Origin: Pseudomonas defluvii
GTDB lineage: Bacteria; Pseudomonadota; Gammaproteobacteria; Pseudomonadales; Pseudomonadaceae
Direction: 5' to 3'
Length of the DNA: 64,000 nucleotides
NCBI RefSeq assembly: GCF_001695625.1
Contig: NZ_MBPN01000011.1
Span: forward strand, 1-64,000
Both the position numbers and the translations under genes were made by a program. Positions 36,367-45,497 of the stretch are shown here, piece by piece. The notes under the pieces were generated by a model that was not told the origin of the DNA, searched no databases, and saw only the letters and a list, made by a program, of their open reading frames with translations. Position 1 is the stretch's first letter, and the number at the start of each line of letters is the position of its first letter.

Positions 36367-37758
36367 TTAAACGATGCCCGTGGCGTAGAAAGTGGCGATA
36401 ACCACGAATACCGCCAGGGTCTTGATCAGGGTAATGCCGAAAATGTCCTTGTAGGCTTCGCGGTGGGTCAGCCCGGTGACTGCCAGCAAGGTAATCACCG
36501 CACCGTTGTGCGGCAGGGTGTCCATGCCACCGCTGGCCATCGAAGCCACGCGGTGCAGGACTTCCAGCGGAATGTTCGCGGCGTTGGCGGCAGCGATGAA
36601 TGTCTCCGACATGGCTGCCAGGGCGATGCTCATGCCGCCGGACGCAGAACCGGTAATGCCTGCCAGCAGGGTGACGGTGACGGCTTCATTGACCAGTGGG
36701 TTGGGAATGCTCTTGAGCGCATCGGCCAGCACCAGAAACCCCGGCAGCGAGGCGATGACTGCACCGAAGCCATACTCCGACGCGGTATTCATCGCGGCCA
36801 GCAAGGCACCGTTGACGGCGCTCTTGGTGCCCTCTGCCAGGCGCGTGCGAATGGCCCTGTAGCCGCACACCAGCACCATCAGAATGCCAATCAGCAACGC
36901 GGCTTCTACCGCCCAGATTGCGGTGAGCTTGGCGATATCGCTTTGTACTGGGGTGCTCATGCCGGGCAGGCTCAAGCTATGGGTCTTGCCGTACCAAGCG
37001 GGAATCCAGTGGGTAAACAGCAGGTTCATCACCCCCACCAATACCAGTGGCGACAGGGCCAACAGTGGGTTGGGCAGGGTCAGGTCGGTGGCGGTTTCGG
37101 GCTCGTTGCGCAAATCCGTGCCGTAACCTTCGCCGGCTCTTTGGGCCTTGTTGCGTTGGCGTTGCAGGTAAAGCATGCCGGCACAGAAGACAAACACCGT
37201 ACCGATCAGCCCCAGCCACGGCGCTGCCCAAGCGGTGGTGTTGAAGAAGGTACTGGGGATGATGTTCTGGATCTGTGGGGTGCCGGGCAAGGCGTCCATG
37301 GTGAAGGAGAACGCGCCCAGGGCAATGGTGGCCGGGATCAGCCGCTTGGGGATGTTGCTCTGGCGAAACATCTCGGCCGCGAACGGGTAGACGGCGAAAA
37401 CCACCACGAACAGCGAAACGCCACCATAGGTCAGCAGGGCGCAGACCAGTACGATCACCAGCATTGCCTGGCGGGTACCGAGGACGCGTATGGCTGCAGC
37501 GACAATCGAGCGGGAAAAGCCGGACAGCTCAATCAGCTTGCCGAATACGGCGCCCAGCAGAAACACCGGGAAGTAGAGCTTGATGAACCCGACCATTTTC
37601 TCCATGAACACCCCGGTAAAGGCGGGCGCAACGGCAGAAGGGTCTGTCAGCAACACCGCGCCAAGGGCTGCGATGGGGGCGAACAGGATAACGCTATAAC
37701 CACGGTAGGCAGCCAGCATCAGCAGCGCAAGCGCTGCCAGGGCGATGATTACACTCAT
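36367..37758 (-). CDS. GntP-family permease, probably for 3-hydroxybutyrate
   Basis: A 463-residue membrane protein with about 12-13 segments, of the GntP family (LLTYGGVSLFVVVFAVYPFA, DALPGTPQIQNIIP, GASLPGFL-like). Members carry gluconate, fructuronate or 3-hydroxybutyrate; the operon with the dehydrogenase and acetoacetate ligase points to hydroxybutyrate. AAGGAGA lies close before the ATG at 37758. It is first in the operon, downstream of a sigma-54 promoter, activator sites and a hairpin with a Crc-like motif. Confidence 0.9.
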   Translation of the reverse strand: MSVIIALAALALLMLAAYRGYSVILFAPIAALGAVLLTDPSAVAPAFTGVFMEKMVGFIKLYFPVFLLGAVFGKLIELSGFSRSIVAAAIRVLGTRQAMLVIVLVCALLTYGGVSLFVVVFAVYPFAAEMFRQSNIPKRLIPATIALGAFSFTMDALPGTPQIQNIIPSTFFNTTAWAAPWLGLIGTVFVFCAGMLYLQRQRNKAQRAGEGYGTDLRNEPETATDLTLPNPLLALSPLVLVGVMNLLFTHWIPAWYGKTHSLSLPGMSTPVQSDIAKLTAIWAVEAALLIGILMVLVCGYRAIRTRLAEGTKSAVNGALLAAMNTASEYGFGAVIASLPGFLVLADALKSIPNPLVNEAVTVTLLAGITGSASGGMSIALAAMSETFIAAANAANIPLEVLHRVASMASGGMDTLPHNGAVITLLAVTGLTHREAYKDIFGITLIKTLAVFVVIATFYATGIV

Positions 37759-37774
37759 CGAGTGTCTCCTTGAG

Positions 37775-37795
37775 GCATCTTGTTTTTGTTGATGC
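37775..37795 (-). promoter_or_regulatory. Hairpin with Crc/Hfq-like CA motif in loop
   Basis: In the expected mRNA leader GCATC pairs with GATGC (5 bp) and the 11-base loop reads AACAAAAACAA, which contains the AAnAAnAA pattern bound by Hfq with Crc in catabolite repression. It sits at the start of the predicted transcript, 17 bases before the permease start codon. Confidence 0.55.
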
Positions 37796-37805
37796 GACGG
37801 AGATA

Positions 37806-37820
37806 GCGGGATTCGTGCCA
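37806..37820 (-). promoter_or_regulatory. Sigma-54 promoter of the hydroxybutyrate operon
   Basis: On the minus strand TGGCACGAATCCCGC has the invariant GG and GC with exactly ten bases between, as required for sigma-54 -24/-12 elements, with a perfect TGGCAC. The predicted start point is near 37794, about 36 bases before the permease ATG. The adjacent activator gene has a sigma-54 interaction GAFTGA motif. Confidence 0.85.
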
Positions 37821-37883
37821 GTTTTACAAGGTATTGAAATATAAGGGTTTTATTGTTTTTGAGCGCAATGCGAGGCGCTATTT

Positions 37884-37997
37884 TCTCTGAACAGAGACAA
37901 GTAATTGGCCTGAGTGCGCTGTGGCGCTGGAAATCAGCCGGATTAGCGCTGTATAGCTTATGTCTCTATAAAGAGACGGTGTTTCTCCTTATGGAGA
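37884..37997. promoter_or_regulatory. Three palindromic upstream activator sites
   Basis: Three inverted repeats share a TCTC-N6-GAGA type core: TCTCTGAACAGAGA at 37884-37897, GTCTCTATAAAGAGAC at 37962-37977 and TCTCCTTATGGAGA at 37984-37997. The last two are centred 21 bp apart, two helix turns. They lie 65-190 bases upstream of the sigma-54 promoter, the usual distance for an enhancer-binding activator such as HbcR. Confidence 0.75.
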
Positions 37998-38025
37998 CAA
38001 GCGCTGCGCGCAAGGCCGGCGACGA

Positions 38026-39408
38026 TCACAACCCCAGCGCAACCATTTTCTTGTACAGGGTCGAACGGCCAAGGCCCAGTTGCCTGGCGGCTTCTGGCAC
38101 GTTGCCTGCGCACTGCGCCAACGTATCGGTCAGTAACTGCCGCTCGAAATCTTCGCAGGCCTGTTTGTAGGTTTTCTGTGGCGCTTGTTGCGCCAGCGGC
38201 GCCAAGGTGCCCAAGGCGGCCTGGATGTCGCTCGCGCCGAGTCGTGGATGATCGGCCAGCAAGGTCGCTCGCTCCAGTACGTTGCGCAGTTCACGTATGT
38301 TGCCCGGCCAGGCATGCCGGAGCAGCAGTGCCTGGGCCTCGCCATCCAGCTCATGCTGGCTACCCAGGTCTTCCAGAATCGCCTCGCTCAGGGCCGGCAG
38401 ATCTTCCAGCCGTGCGCGCAGCGGTGGCACATTGATCGGCAAGACATTGAGCCGGTAGTACAGGTCGGCACGGAAGCTGCCATTGGCCATGGCAGCTTCC
38501 AGGTTTGTCGATGTGGCGGCGATGATCCGTACGTCACTGCGCATCACCTGGTTGGAGCCAACGGGTTCGTACTCTTTCTCTTGCAGTACACGTAGCAACT
38601 TGCTCTGTAGCGGCAACGGCATGTCACCAATTTCGTCGAGGAACAAGGTGCCGCCCTGGGCGATCTGCAGTTTGCCGGGGCGGCCCTTGCGGTCTGCACC
38701 GGTAAAGGCGCCTGGCGCCGTGCCGAAGAACTCGGCTTCCAGCAAGGCTTCCGGGATGGCCGCGCTGTTGATGCTGACAAACGCCTTGTGCGCACGCGGT
38801 GAGGCCGCGTGAATGGCATGGGCCAGGAGTTCCTTGCCGGTGCCGGTTTCGCCGAGCAGCAGCACCGGTGAATCGCTGCCTGCACCGCGTCGGGCACGGC
38901 GTTTGATCTCAAGGGTTGCCGCGCTGGTGCCAATGAACTGGGCGAAGCTGTACTTGGCCTGGCGCGCCTGCAGCAGCGAGCGGGTCGAGGCCAGTTCCTG
39001 CTGCATGCTCGAGTAGCGCTTGAGTAAAGGCGAGAGGCTGCGCAGCTCATCAAACAGGGCGAAGCCAATGGCGCCGATCACGCCGCCTTTCGCATCCTGA
39101 ATGGGCAGGCGCATCACCACCAGCGGCTCCTTGGGGGTGTCGAGCATGTCGAGCAGTATGGGGCGCCCGTTGCTGACCACTTCACGCATCAGGGTGCCGG
39201 GGATTACCGCTTCGCACGGTTGGCCGATGGCGCTGCTGGCATCCTCCAGGCCGAAGCGGCGGGCATAGCGCTCGTTCATCCAGACGATGCGTGCATCGCG
39301 GTCAACGATCACCGTGCCTTCGCTGGATTGCTCGATGATTTCGAACAGCGAGCGAATCGCCAGTAAGCGTACCCGCTGATAGTCCTTGAGGTTGTCGCTG
39401 TCGTGCAT
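38026..39408 (-). CDS. hbcR: Sigma-54-dependent activator of hydroxybutyrate catabolism (HbcR-like)
   Basis: A 460-residue enhancer-binding protein: PAS-like sensor (residues ~20-125), AAA+ domain with Walker A GETGTGKE at 186-193, GAFTGA at 233-238 and GTLFLDEIGDMPL, and a C-terminal Fis-type helix-turn-helix (VPEAARQLGLGRSTLYKK). HbcR controls 3-hydroxybutyrate use in P. aeruginosa, next to the same dehydrogenase and permease. Here the gene precedes the operon on the same strand, and the three palindromes lie between them. The signal is probably 3-hydroxybutyrate or a derivative. Confidence 0.88.
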   Translation of the reverse strand: MHDSDNLKDYQRVRLLAIRSLFEIIEQSSEGTVIVDRDARIVWMNERYARRFGLEDASSAIGQPCEAVIPGTLMREVVSNGRPILLDMLDTPKEPLVVMRLPIQDAKGGVIGAIGFALFDELRSLSPLLKRYSSMQQELASTRSLLQARQAKYSFAQFIGTSAATLEIKRRARRGAGSDSPVLLLGETGTGKELLAHAIHAASPRAHKAFVSINSAAIPEALLEAEFFGTAPGAFTGADRKGRPGKLQIAQGGTLFLDEIGDMPLPLQSKLLRVLQEKEYEPVGSNQVMRSDVRIIAATSTNLEAAMANGSFRADLYYRLNVLPINVPPLRARLEDLPALSEAILEDLGSQHELDGEAQALLLRHAWPGNIRELRNVLERATLLADHPRLGASDIQAALGTLAPLAQQAPQKTYKQACEDFERQLLTDTLAQCAGNVPEAARQLGLGRSTLYKKMVALGL

Positions 39409-39447
39409 GAACCGCTCCTTGGGGCCGGGTCAGGAATTATGCACCGC

Positions 39448-40473
39448 TCAGGCCCGAGGATCGAAGGCTTCGCGCAACGCATCGCCAATGAATACTAACA
39501 GTGACAGGATCAGCGCCAGGGCGAAGAAGGCGGTGAAGCCCAGCCATGGTGCCTGCAGGTTCTGTTTGCCCTGGTTCACCAATTCGCCCAGCGAGGCGCT
39601 GCCGGCAGGCATGCCAAAGCCAAGGAAGTCCAGGGCGGTAAGGGTCGATATAGCGCCGGTGAGAATGAATGGCAGGTAGGTGAGGGTGGCACTCATGGCG
39701 TTGGGCAGGATATGCCGGAGGATCACCAGCCGATCAGGCAGGCCCATGGCCCGTGCGGCCAACACGTATTCCAGGTTGCGCCCACGGAGGAATTCGGCAC
39801 GAACGACATCCACCAGGGCCAGCCAGGAGAACAGGGCCATGATCCCCAGCAACCACCAGAAGTTCGGTTCGACGAAACCAGAGAGAATGATCAGCAGGTA
39901 CAGCACCGGCAAGCCCGACCAGACTTCCAGCAGGCGTTGACCGATCAGGTCGACCCAACCACCGTGATAGCCCTGCAGTGCGCCAGCGGCAACGCCAATC
40001 AGCGTACTGACGGCGGTCAGCGCCAGGGCAAAGAGGATCGATACTCGCGTGCCGTAGAGCACCCGCGCCAACACATCGCGGGCCTGGTCGTCGGTGCCTA
40101 GCCAGTTGTCTGTCGACGGCGGGCTGGGGGTAGGTTGCAGCAGGTCGTAGTTGGGGGTGTCGGCGCTGAAGGGGATCGGCGCAAAGAGCATCCAGCCACC
40201 CTGTTGCGCGATCAACTGGCGCACGTACTGGCTGCGGTAGTCGGGCTGAAAGGGCAACTGCCCGCCAAAATCCTGTTCGGTGTAGCGCTTGAGGGCCGGG
40301 AAATACAGGTCGCCTTTGTAGCCCAGCAGCAAGGGCTTGTCGTTGGCGATCAGTTCAGCCCCCAGGCACAGGGTAAAGAGGCCGATGAACAGCCAGAGTG
40401 ACCACCAGCCACGACGGTTGCGCCGAAAACGCTGGAAGCGCCGAAGGGCAAGCGGTGAGGGTTTGAACATCAT
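39448..40473 (-). CDS. yejE: Peptide ABC transporter permease, YejE/NppC-like
   Basis: A 341-residue inner-membrane permease with six segments and the EAA-loop ([19 protein letters not shown]). The N-terminal basic [24 protein letters not shown] and the domain after the first helix ([19 protein letters not shown]) are specific to YejE. In the E. coli/Pseudomonas system YejABEF/NppABCD takes up oligopeptides and peptidyl-nucleotide antibiotics. The start at 40473 overlaps the yejB stop in an ATGA arrangement, with GAGG upstream. No ATPase gene follows it: hbcR begins 39 bases downstream. Confidence 0.9.
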   Translation of the reverse strand: MMFKPSPLALRRFQRFRRNRRGWWSLWLFIGLFTLCLGAELIANDKPLLLGYKGDLYFPALKRYTEQDFGGQLPFQPDYRSQYVRQLIAQQGGWMLFAPIPFSADTPNYDLLQPTPSPPSTDNWLGTDDQARDVLARVLYGTRVSILFALALTAVSTLIGVAAGALQGYHGGWVDLIGQRLLEVWSGLPVLYLLIILSGFVEPNFWWLLGIMALFSWLALVDVVRAEFLRGRNLEYVLAARAMGLPDRLVILRHILPNAMSATLTYLPFILTGAISTLTALDFLGFGMPAGSASLGELVNQGKQNLQAPWLGFTAFFALALILSLLVFIGDALREAFDPRA

Positions 40474-41528
40474 GCGTTCCTCGTCGCGAAATCGATGCGC
40501 GGGTCGACCAGGGTGTAGCACAGGTCGCCCAGCAGGCGGATCAGCAGGCCGAACAAGGTGAAGATGAACAGCGAGCCGAATACCACCGGGTAATCCCGAG
40601 ATACGGCGGCTTCGTAGCTCATGCGGCCCAGGCCATCGAGGGAGAAAATCACCTCGATCAACAGCGAACCGGCGAAAAATACCGTGATCAGTGCCTGCGG
40701 AATGCCGGCCACCACCAGCAGCATGGCGTTACGGAACACATGGCCATACAGCACTCGCCGCTGGCTCAGGCCCTTGGCCCGGGCGGTGAGTACATAGTGG
40801 CGGGTGATTTCGTTGAGAAAGGCGTTCTTGGTCAGCAGGGTCAAGGTGGCAAAGCCGCCGATCACCAAGGCGCCGACCGGCAATACCAGGTGCCAGAAGT
40901 AGTCGGCCACTTTGCCCAGCAGGCTCAGCTCGGCAAAGTTCTCCGAGACCAGGCCGCGGACCGGGAACCAGTTCAGTGAGGTTCCGCCGGCGAACAACAC
41001 GATCAACAGCAGGGCGAAGAGAAAGGCCGGCAAGGCATAGCCAATCACGATCAATGTGCTGCTCCAGGCGTCGAAGGCACTGCCATGATGCACCGCCTTG
41101 CGAATGCCCAGGGGGATGGAAACCAGGTAGGTAATCAAGGTCGCCCAGAAGCCCAAGGACAGCGTGACCGGCATTTTCTCGAGGATCAGGTCGGTGACGT
41201 TTGCGCCGCGAAAGAAGCTCTTGCCGAAGTCCAGCCGGGCGTAGTTGCTCAGCATCAGCCAGAGCCGTTCGGGCGCCGATTTGTCGAAGCCGTACTGGCG
41301 CTTGATGTCATCCAGTAGCTTGGGGTCCAGGCCACGGCTGGCCCGCGAGCCGCTGTGCAGGGTTTCGCTGCTGGAACCCGGGGCGCCAGCACCGATGCCC
41401 TGCAGGCGGGCGACAGCTTGTTCCACCGGGCCGCCAGGTGCCGCCTGGATGATGACGAAGTTCACCAGCAGGATGATCAGCAGGGTTGGCACGATCAGCA
41501 GTAGGCGTCGCAGGATGTAACCGGTCAT
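40470..41528 (-). CDS. yejB: Peptide ABC transporter permease, YejB/NppB-like
   Basis: A 352-residue permease with six segments. [24 protein letters not shown] and the EAA loop ([19 protein letters not shown]) mark the oligopeptide-permease class; the long insert after the first helix ([28 protein letters not shown]) fits YejB. ATGA overlap with yejA upstream and with yejE downstream, so the three are one translational unit. Confidence 0.92.
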   Translation of the reverse strand: MTGYILRRLLLIVPTLLIILLVNFVIIQAAPGGPVEQAVARLQGIGAGAPGSSSETLHSGSRASRGLDPKLLDDIKRQYGFDKSAPERLWLMLSNYARLDFGKSFFRGANVTDLILEKMPVTLSLGFWATLITYLVSIPLGIRKAVHHGSAFDAWSSTLIVIGYALPAFLFALLLIVLFAGGTSLNWFPVRGLVSENFAELSLLGKVADYFWHLVLPVGALVIGGFATLTLLTKNAFLNEITRHYVLTARAKGLSQRRVLYGHVFRNAMLLVVAGIPQALITVFFAGSLLIEVIFSLDGLGRMSYEAAVSRDYPVVFGSLFIFTLFGLLIRLLGDLCYTLVDPRIDFATRNA

Positions 41529-43381
41529 GGGGTGCTCCCGGCCACGGTGCCCTTGCCAAGCCGTTCAGCCATCTGTGCGTTGGTCAGTGGTGTGGGGCTG
41601 ATTTCCCACCAGGTGTCCAGCGCCTCGTCGTTGCTGGCCTGCACCTTCGGCTGGCCGAAACGGTTCCACCACACGGTAGAGGAGCCCGGTGGATAGTAGT
41701 TGGGAATCCAGTAGTGGTTCCATTGCAGCACCCGGTCCAGTGCATGTGCGTGGCGCAGCATGTCCGCCTGGGTTGCGGCTTTTACCAGGCCGTCGATCAA
41801 ACGGTCCACGGCCGGGTCGCGCAGCACCATGTAGTTGTTTGAACCTGGGTCGTCGGCGGCTGCGGAACCGAAGTAGTTGTACAGCTCAAGGCCTGGGGAG
41901 GGCGATACGGGGTAGCCGGTGACGATCATGTCGTAGTCGCGTTCCATCACGCGGTTGATGTACTGCGAGGCGTCGATACGACGGATGTCCAGGGTAATGC
42001 CGATCTGTGCCAGGGTTCTCTTCCACGGCAGCAACAAGCGCTCAAAGCCGTTTTGGGCATTGAGGAAGGTGAAACTCAGGGGTTCGCCCTGGGCATTGAC
42101 CAAGTGGTCGCCTTGAGCTCGCCAGCCCGCCGCGTTCAGCAACGCCAGGGCCTGGAGTTGCTGGGCGCGGATCAAGCCTGAACCATCGGTTTTCGGCGCC
42201 TCGAACACCTGGCTGAAGGCTTCATCGGGAATCTGCCCGCGCAACGGTTCGAGCAAGGCCAGCTCTTCTGCATCTGGCGGTTTCGTTGCCGCCAGTGCTG
42301 TATTGGCAAAGTAGCTGTTCTGGCGGATGTACAGGTTTCGCATCATCTGCCGGTTGCTCCACTCAAAGTCCCAGAGCAGGGCCAATGCCTGACGCACGCG
42401 CCGGTCCTGGAACACGGGCCGTTGCAGGTTGAAGACAAACCCTTGGGCGCTTTGTGGCGCTTCTCGGGCCAGGTGTGCGCGCTGCAGGCGACCGTCGTCC
42501 AGTGCCGGGCCGTTGTAGCCCAAGGTGTAGCCGGTGGCAGAAAACTCACGGTTGTAGTCGTAGCCGCCACCGCGCAGCACCTGCCGTGCAACATCGGTAT
42601 CGCCAAAGTACTCGATGCGGATCTGGTCGAAGTTGTAGCGTCCGCGATTGACCGCCAGGTCTTTGCCCCACCAGTCGCGATTGCGCTCGAAGGTGACGCT
42701 GCGGCCATTGTCGATGTGTGCAATGCGGTAGGGGCCGCTGCCCAAGGGCGCTTCAAAGCCGCCACCGGCTGCGAACTCGCGGGTTTTCCACCAGTGTTCA
42801 GGCAGCACGGGCAGGGTTGCCAGGTCCAGCGGCAGGGTCCGGTTCTGATTGTTCTTGAAGAGGAAGCGCACCTGACCTGGCTGTTCCACTTCGACCGCGG
42901 CAACATCGGCAAACTGTGTGCGGTACTTCAGGTTGCCCTCACGCATCAGCAGCGCGAAGGTGTACTTCACGTCTTCAGCGCGAATCGGCGTTCCATCGGC
43001 AAAGCGCGCGCGCGGGTCAAGGTAGAAACGCAACCATAAGCCATCCGGGCCACGCTCCATGCGCTCTGCGACCAAACCATAGACGGTATAGGGCTCATCT
43101 TCGCTGCGCACCGCCAAGGGGGCGTACAACCAGCCGTCTACCTGGCTGACGCCGATGCCCTTGTCGATGTAGGGCAACACATGGTCGAACTGGCCGATTT
43201 CCAGCGCGGAGCGGCGCATCGTCCCGCCTTTCGGGGCATCGGGATTGGTGTAGGCGAAATGCTGGAAGCCGGTGGCGTAGCGGGGGGCTTCACCGTAGAC
43301 GGTCAGCGCATGTGAAGGCGCTGCCAATGCGGCGATTGGCACGAAAAGCAGGGCGAGGACGTAGCAGAATGCTGACCGCAT
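41525..43381 (-). CDS. yejA: Periplasmic peptide-binding protein, YejA/NppA-like
   Basis: A 618-residue family-5 solute-binding protein with signal peptide ([13 protein letters not shown]). Landmarks: [32 protein letters not shown] start region, and [20 protein letters not shown] near the end, all typical of YejA. It would bind peptides for the YejBE permease. The start ATG at 43381 begins the signal peptide; a longer frame to 43453 starts with TTG and adds a non-exported leader. Only one binding protein is present where P. aeruginosa npp has two. Confidence 0.88.
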   Translation of the reverse strand: MRSAFCYVLALLFVPIAALAAPSHALTVYGEAPRYATGFQHFAYTNPDAPKGGTMRRSALEIGQFDHVLPYIDKGIGVSQVDGWLYAPLAVRSEDEPYTVYGLVAERMERGPDGLWLRFYLDPRARFADGTPIRAEDVKYTFALLMREGNLKYRTQFADVAAVEVEQPGQVRFLFKNNQNRTLPLDLATLPVLPEHWWKTREFAAGGGFEAPLGSGPYRIAHIDNGRSVTFERNRDWWGKDLAVNRGRYNFDQIRIEYFGDTDVARQVLRGGGYDYNREFSATGYTLGYNGPALDDGRLQRAHLAREAPQSAQGFVFNLQRPVFQDRRVRQALALLWDFEWSNRQMMRNLYIRQNSYFANTALAATKPPDAEELALLEPLRGQIPDEAFSQVFEAPKTDGSGLIRAQQLQALALLNAAGWRAQGDHLVNAQGEPLSFTFLNAQNGFERLLLPWKRTLAQIGITLDIRRIDASQYINRVMERDYDMIVTGYPVSPSPGLELYNYFGSAAADDPGSNNYMVLRDPAVDRLIDGLVKAATQADMLRHAHALDRVLQWNHYWIPNYYPPGSSTVWWNRFGQPKVQASNDEALDTWWEISPTPLTNAQMAERLGKGTVAGSTP

Positions 43382-43526
43382 GGAAGGTAGGCCTGATCGT
43401 TTGGCGGTGTGTGTCTGTTCGTTCTGACAGTGTACGCAACGACGGCGGGGCAACGCACTGCGATCCTTCCAGGTCCAGTGCCAGGCGCACGACCCACAGG
43501 GGCCGTGCGCTGGATGCCGATGACGT

Positions 43527-43808
43527 TTAGTCCTGGCGGCTGGTGACTTCCAGCAGGTGGTAACCGAACTGGGTCTTCACCGGGCCTTGTACGGTATTGA
43601 CCGGTGCGCTGAAGACCACGGTGTCGAACTCCTTGACCATCTGGCCAGGGCCGAAGCTGCCCAGGTCGCCGCCTTGGCGGCTGGACGGGCAGGTGGAGTG
43701 CTTCTTCGCGATTTCAGCGAAGTCGGCACCGGCTTCGATTTCGGCTTTCAGTTCGTTGCACTTGGCTTCGCTGGCAACCAGGATGTGACGGGCAGTGGCT
43801 TTGGCCAT
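43527..43808 (-). CDS. ppiC: Parvulin-type peptidyl-prolyl isomerase (PpiC)
   Basis: A 93-residue parvulin: ARHILVASEAKCNELKAEIEAG, HSTCPSSRQGGDLGSFGPGQM and FGYHLLEVTSRQD. It matches PpiC more closely than the copy at 33.3 kb. Cytoplasmic foldase with no signal peptide. It lies between DAHP synthase and yejA on the same strand, with a gap of 33 bases to the synthase. ATGGCC start with AAGGAGCCC-like sequence upstream. Confidence 0.9.
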   Translation of the reverse strand: MAKATARHILVASEAKCNELKAEIEAGADFAEIAKKHSTCPSSRQGGDLGSFGPGQMVKEFDTVVFSAPVNTVQGPVKTQFGYHLLEVTSRQD

Positions 43809-43841
43809 GATACAGGGCTCCTTGGCGTTAAAATGGCGAGC

Positions 43842-44948
43842 CTACAGGATTGCGCCGGGTTTTTCCCGCGCATTCTCGCGCAGTGCGTCGGCGGCATTGG
43901 TGAGCAACGTCTCGGTGCTGTTCCAGCCCAGGCAGCCGTCGGTGATCGATACCCCATAGCGCAGTGGTTGCTTGCCCAGTGCCTGGCAGCCGTCGAACAA
44001 ATGGCTCTCCAGCATGACCGCAACCAGCGCACGGTCACCCTGCAGGCGCTGCTCCAGCACCTCGTTGAACACCTGTGGTTGGCGGGCCGGGTCCTTGCCG
44101 CTGTTGGCGTGGCTGCAGTCGACCATGATACGCGGCACCAGGCCGACGCTTTCCAGCCCTTTGCGCGCCTGCTCAATGCTCTGGCGATCGTAGTTGGGGC
44201 CCTTGTGACCACCGCGCAATACCAGGTGGGTATCCGGATTGCCCAGTGTCTCGATGATCGCCGGGTGCCCTTGGGCATCGATGCCGAAATGACGATGGCC
44301 ATGAGCGGCGCTGCGAATGGCATCGCAGGCAATCCCGATACTGCCGTCGGTGCCATTCTTGAAGCCCACTGGCAGGGCCAGGCCACTGACCATCTCGCGG
44401 TGTACCTGTGACTCGGTCGTGCGGGCACCGATGGCGGCCCAGCTCAGCAGGTCGTCGAAGTAGCCTGCGGCCATGGGTTGCAACAACTCGGTGGCAATCG
44501 GCAAGCCCAGCGCAAGCATGTCCAGCATCAGGCGCCGTGACAGGTTCAAGCCGCCGTGCATGTCATCGCTGCCATCCAGCTGCGGATCATAGACCAGGCC
44601 TTTCCAGCCGACCGTAGTGCGTGGCTTTTCGATGTAGGCGCGCATCACCAGCAGCATCTGGTCATCGACGCGTTCGGCCAGATGGGCCAGGCGCTCGGCG
44701 TATTCCAGTGCAGATTGCGGGTCGTGGATGGAGCAGGGGCCGACGACGACCAACAGGCGTGGATCGCGGCCTTCGAGGATGGCTTTGACGGCTTGGCGGT
44801 GCTGCTCGACCTGTGCGCTGAGCGCATTGGATAGCGGCAGGTGCTGCTTGAGCATGTGGCTGCTGGGCAGGCGCTGGCTAACAGCGGTATTGGCGGCAAC
44901 CTGAGGTTGCGGGTGAGTCAGGGGCAGAGCGAGGCTGGACGATTGCAT
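43842..44948 (-). CDS. 3-deoxy-7-phosphoheptulonate synthase (class I DAHP synthase)
   Basis: A 368-residue enzyme of the AroF/AroG/AroH class. Motifs: LLVVVGPCSIHDP (phosphoenolpyruvate site), RAYIEKPRTTVGWKGLVYDP, and FKNGTDGSIGIACDAI. It condenses phosphoenolpyruvate and erythrose-4-phosphate, the first step of aromatic synthesis. Which amino acid inhibits it cannot be read safely. AAGGA lies before the ATG. Its leader holds a peptide rich in Phe, Tyr and Trp followed by a terminator and a second Tyr-rich small frame, suggesting attenuation control. Confidence 0.92.
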   Translation of the reverse strand: MQSSSLALPLTHPQPQVAANTAVSQRLPSSHMLKQHLPLSNALSAQVEQHRQAVKAILEGRDPRLLVVVGPCSIHDPQSALEYAERLAHLAERVDDQMLLVMRAYIEKPRTTVGWKGLVYDPQLDGSDDMHGGLNLSRRLMLDMLALGLPIATELLQPMAAGYFDDLLSWAAIGARTTESQVHREMVSGLALPVGFKNGTDGSIGIACDAIRSAAHGHRHFGIDAQGHPAIIETLGNPDTHLVLRGGHKGPNYDRQSIEQARKGLESVGLVPRIMVDCSHANSGKDPARQPQVFNEVLEQRLQGDRALVAVMLESHLFDGCQALGKQPLRYGVSITDGCLGWNSTETLLTNAADALRENAREKPGAIL

Positions 44949-44996
44949 ATTCGGGAATCCTTGGCGAAGAGCGGGTTCTGGCCCGCGCAGCCGGCC

Positions 44997-45149
44997 CTAT
45001 CGAGGTGTTCGACAGTGGGCCGGATTAAGATCATCTGTGTCGTTGCCACCTGTGTTTGACCGATCGGCGGCGGCTGGCAGGCCCGAACGGAACTGGCTAA
45101 ATCGCCACGCGATGCAACCTGGGTAACGGTAATAAGTGCTGTAGTTCAT
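44997..45149 (-). CDS. Second leader-type small frame, Tyr-rich (50 residues)
   Basis: Begins MNYSTYYRYPGCIAW, with four Tyr codons among the first nine, an AGGAA ribosome site seven bases before the ATG, and ends 48 bases before the DAHP synthase start. It lies after the attenuator terminator. It may be a second regulatory peptide; the tail (DDLNPAHCRTPR) looks non-functional. Coding is plausible but unproved. Confidence 0.4.
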   Translation of the reverse strand: MNYSTYYRYPGCIAWRFSQFRSGLPAAADRSNTGGNDTDDLNPAHCRTPR

Positions 45150-45183
45150 GTGCTGTTCCTCAATGTGTGTGGTGTACGACGCC

Positions 45184-45220
45184 CAAAAACAAAACCCCCG
45201 GTCGGGGAGCCGACCGGGGG
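45184..45220 (-). terminator. Putative attenuator terminator of DAHP synthase
   Basis: A perfect 11-bp GC-rich stem (CCCCCGGTCGG with CCGACCGGGGG) with a four-base loop, followed on the minus strand by TTTTGTTTTT. It lies 54 bases after the aromatic leader peptide and before the synthase gene, the standard place for an attenuator. Confidence 0.88.
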
Positions 45221-45273
45221 TTGAGTATTCTCTGTGCCTGGCGTCCCCTTGGAAGTGGGCGCCGGTGTAGGTA

Positions 45274-45408
45274 TCAGCGGCGCCGTTGGCTAAACCAATA
45301 CCCAAAATAAAAGCTGGCTGGAGCGCAGCTACCGCACTCGGCAATAGCCAGCAGCGGCTGCGCGAGGCGACCGGTGTGACGTGCTTGAGTGAGGGTGGTA
45401 AGTGACAT
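45274..45408 (-). CDS. Aromatic leader peptide upstream of DAHP synthase (44 residues)
   Basis: A short frame from ATG 45408, with GGAG seven bases upstream, to TGA at 45274. Near its end it carries SFYFGYWFS: two Phe, two Tyr, one Trp and another Phe in a run of seven codons, and then SQRRR. Stalling there for want of charged aromatic tRNAs would change pairing of the downstream terminator. The genus has leader peptides for trpE and pheA; this one is not known to me by name. Confidence 0.75.
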   Translation of the reverse strand: MSLTTLTQARHTGRLAQPLLAIAECGSCAPASFYFGYWFSQRRR

Positions 45409-45497
45409 GTCTGGCTCCAGTTGATGTTCCCGAGCTTACTGTAGGGCGGCCCGCGGATTCAATAGTCTTTTTGCATGAGTGCGATAAACCTGCCCGC

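Noticed and set aside
33194..43808. The two parvulin genes as ends of a duplicated block
   Set aside because: They are only moderately alike and the DNA next to them shows no further similarity, so ordinary paralogues suffice.
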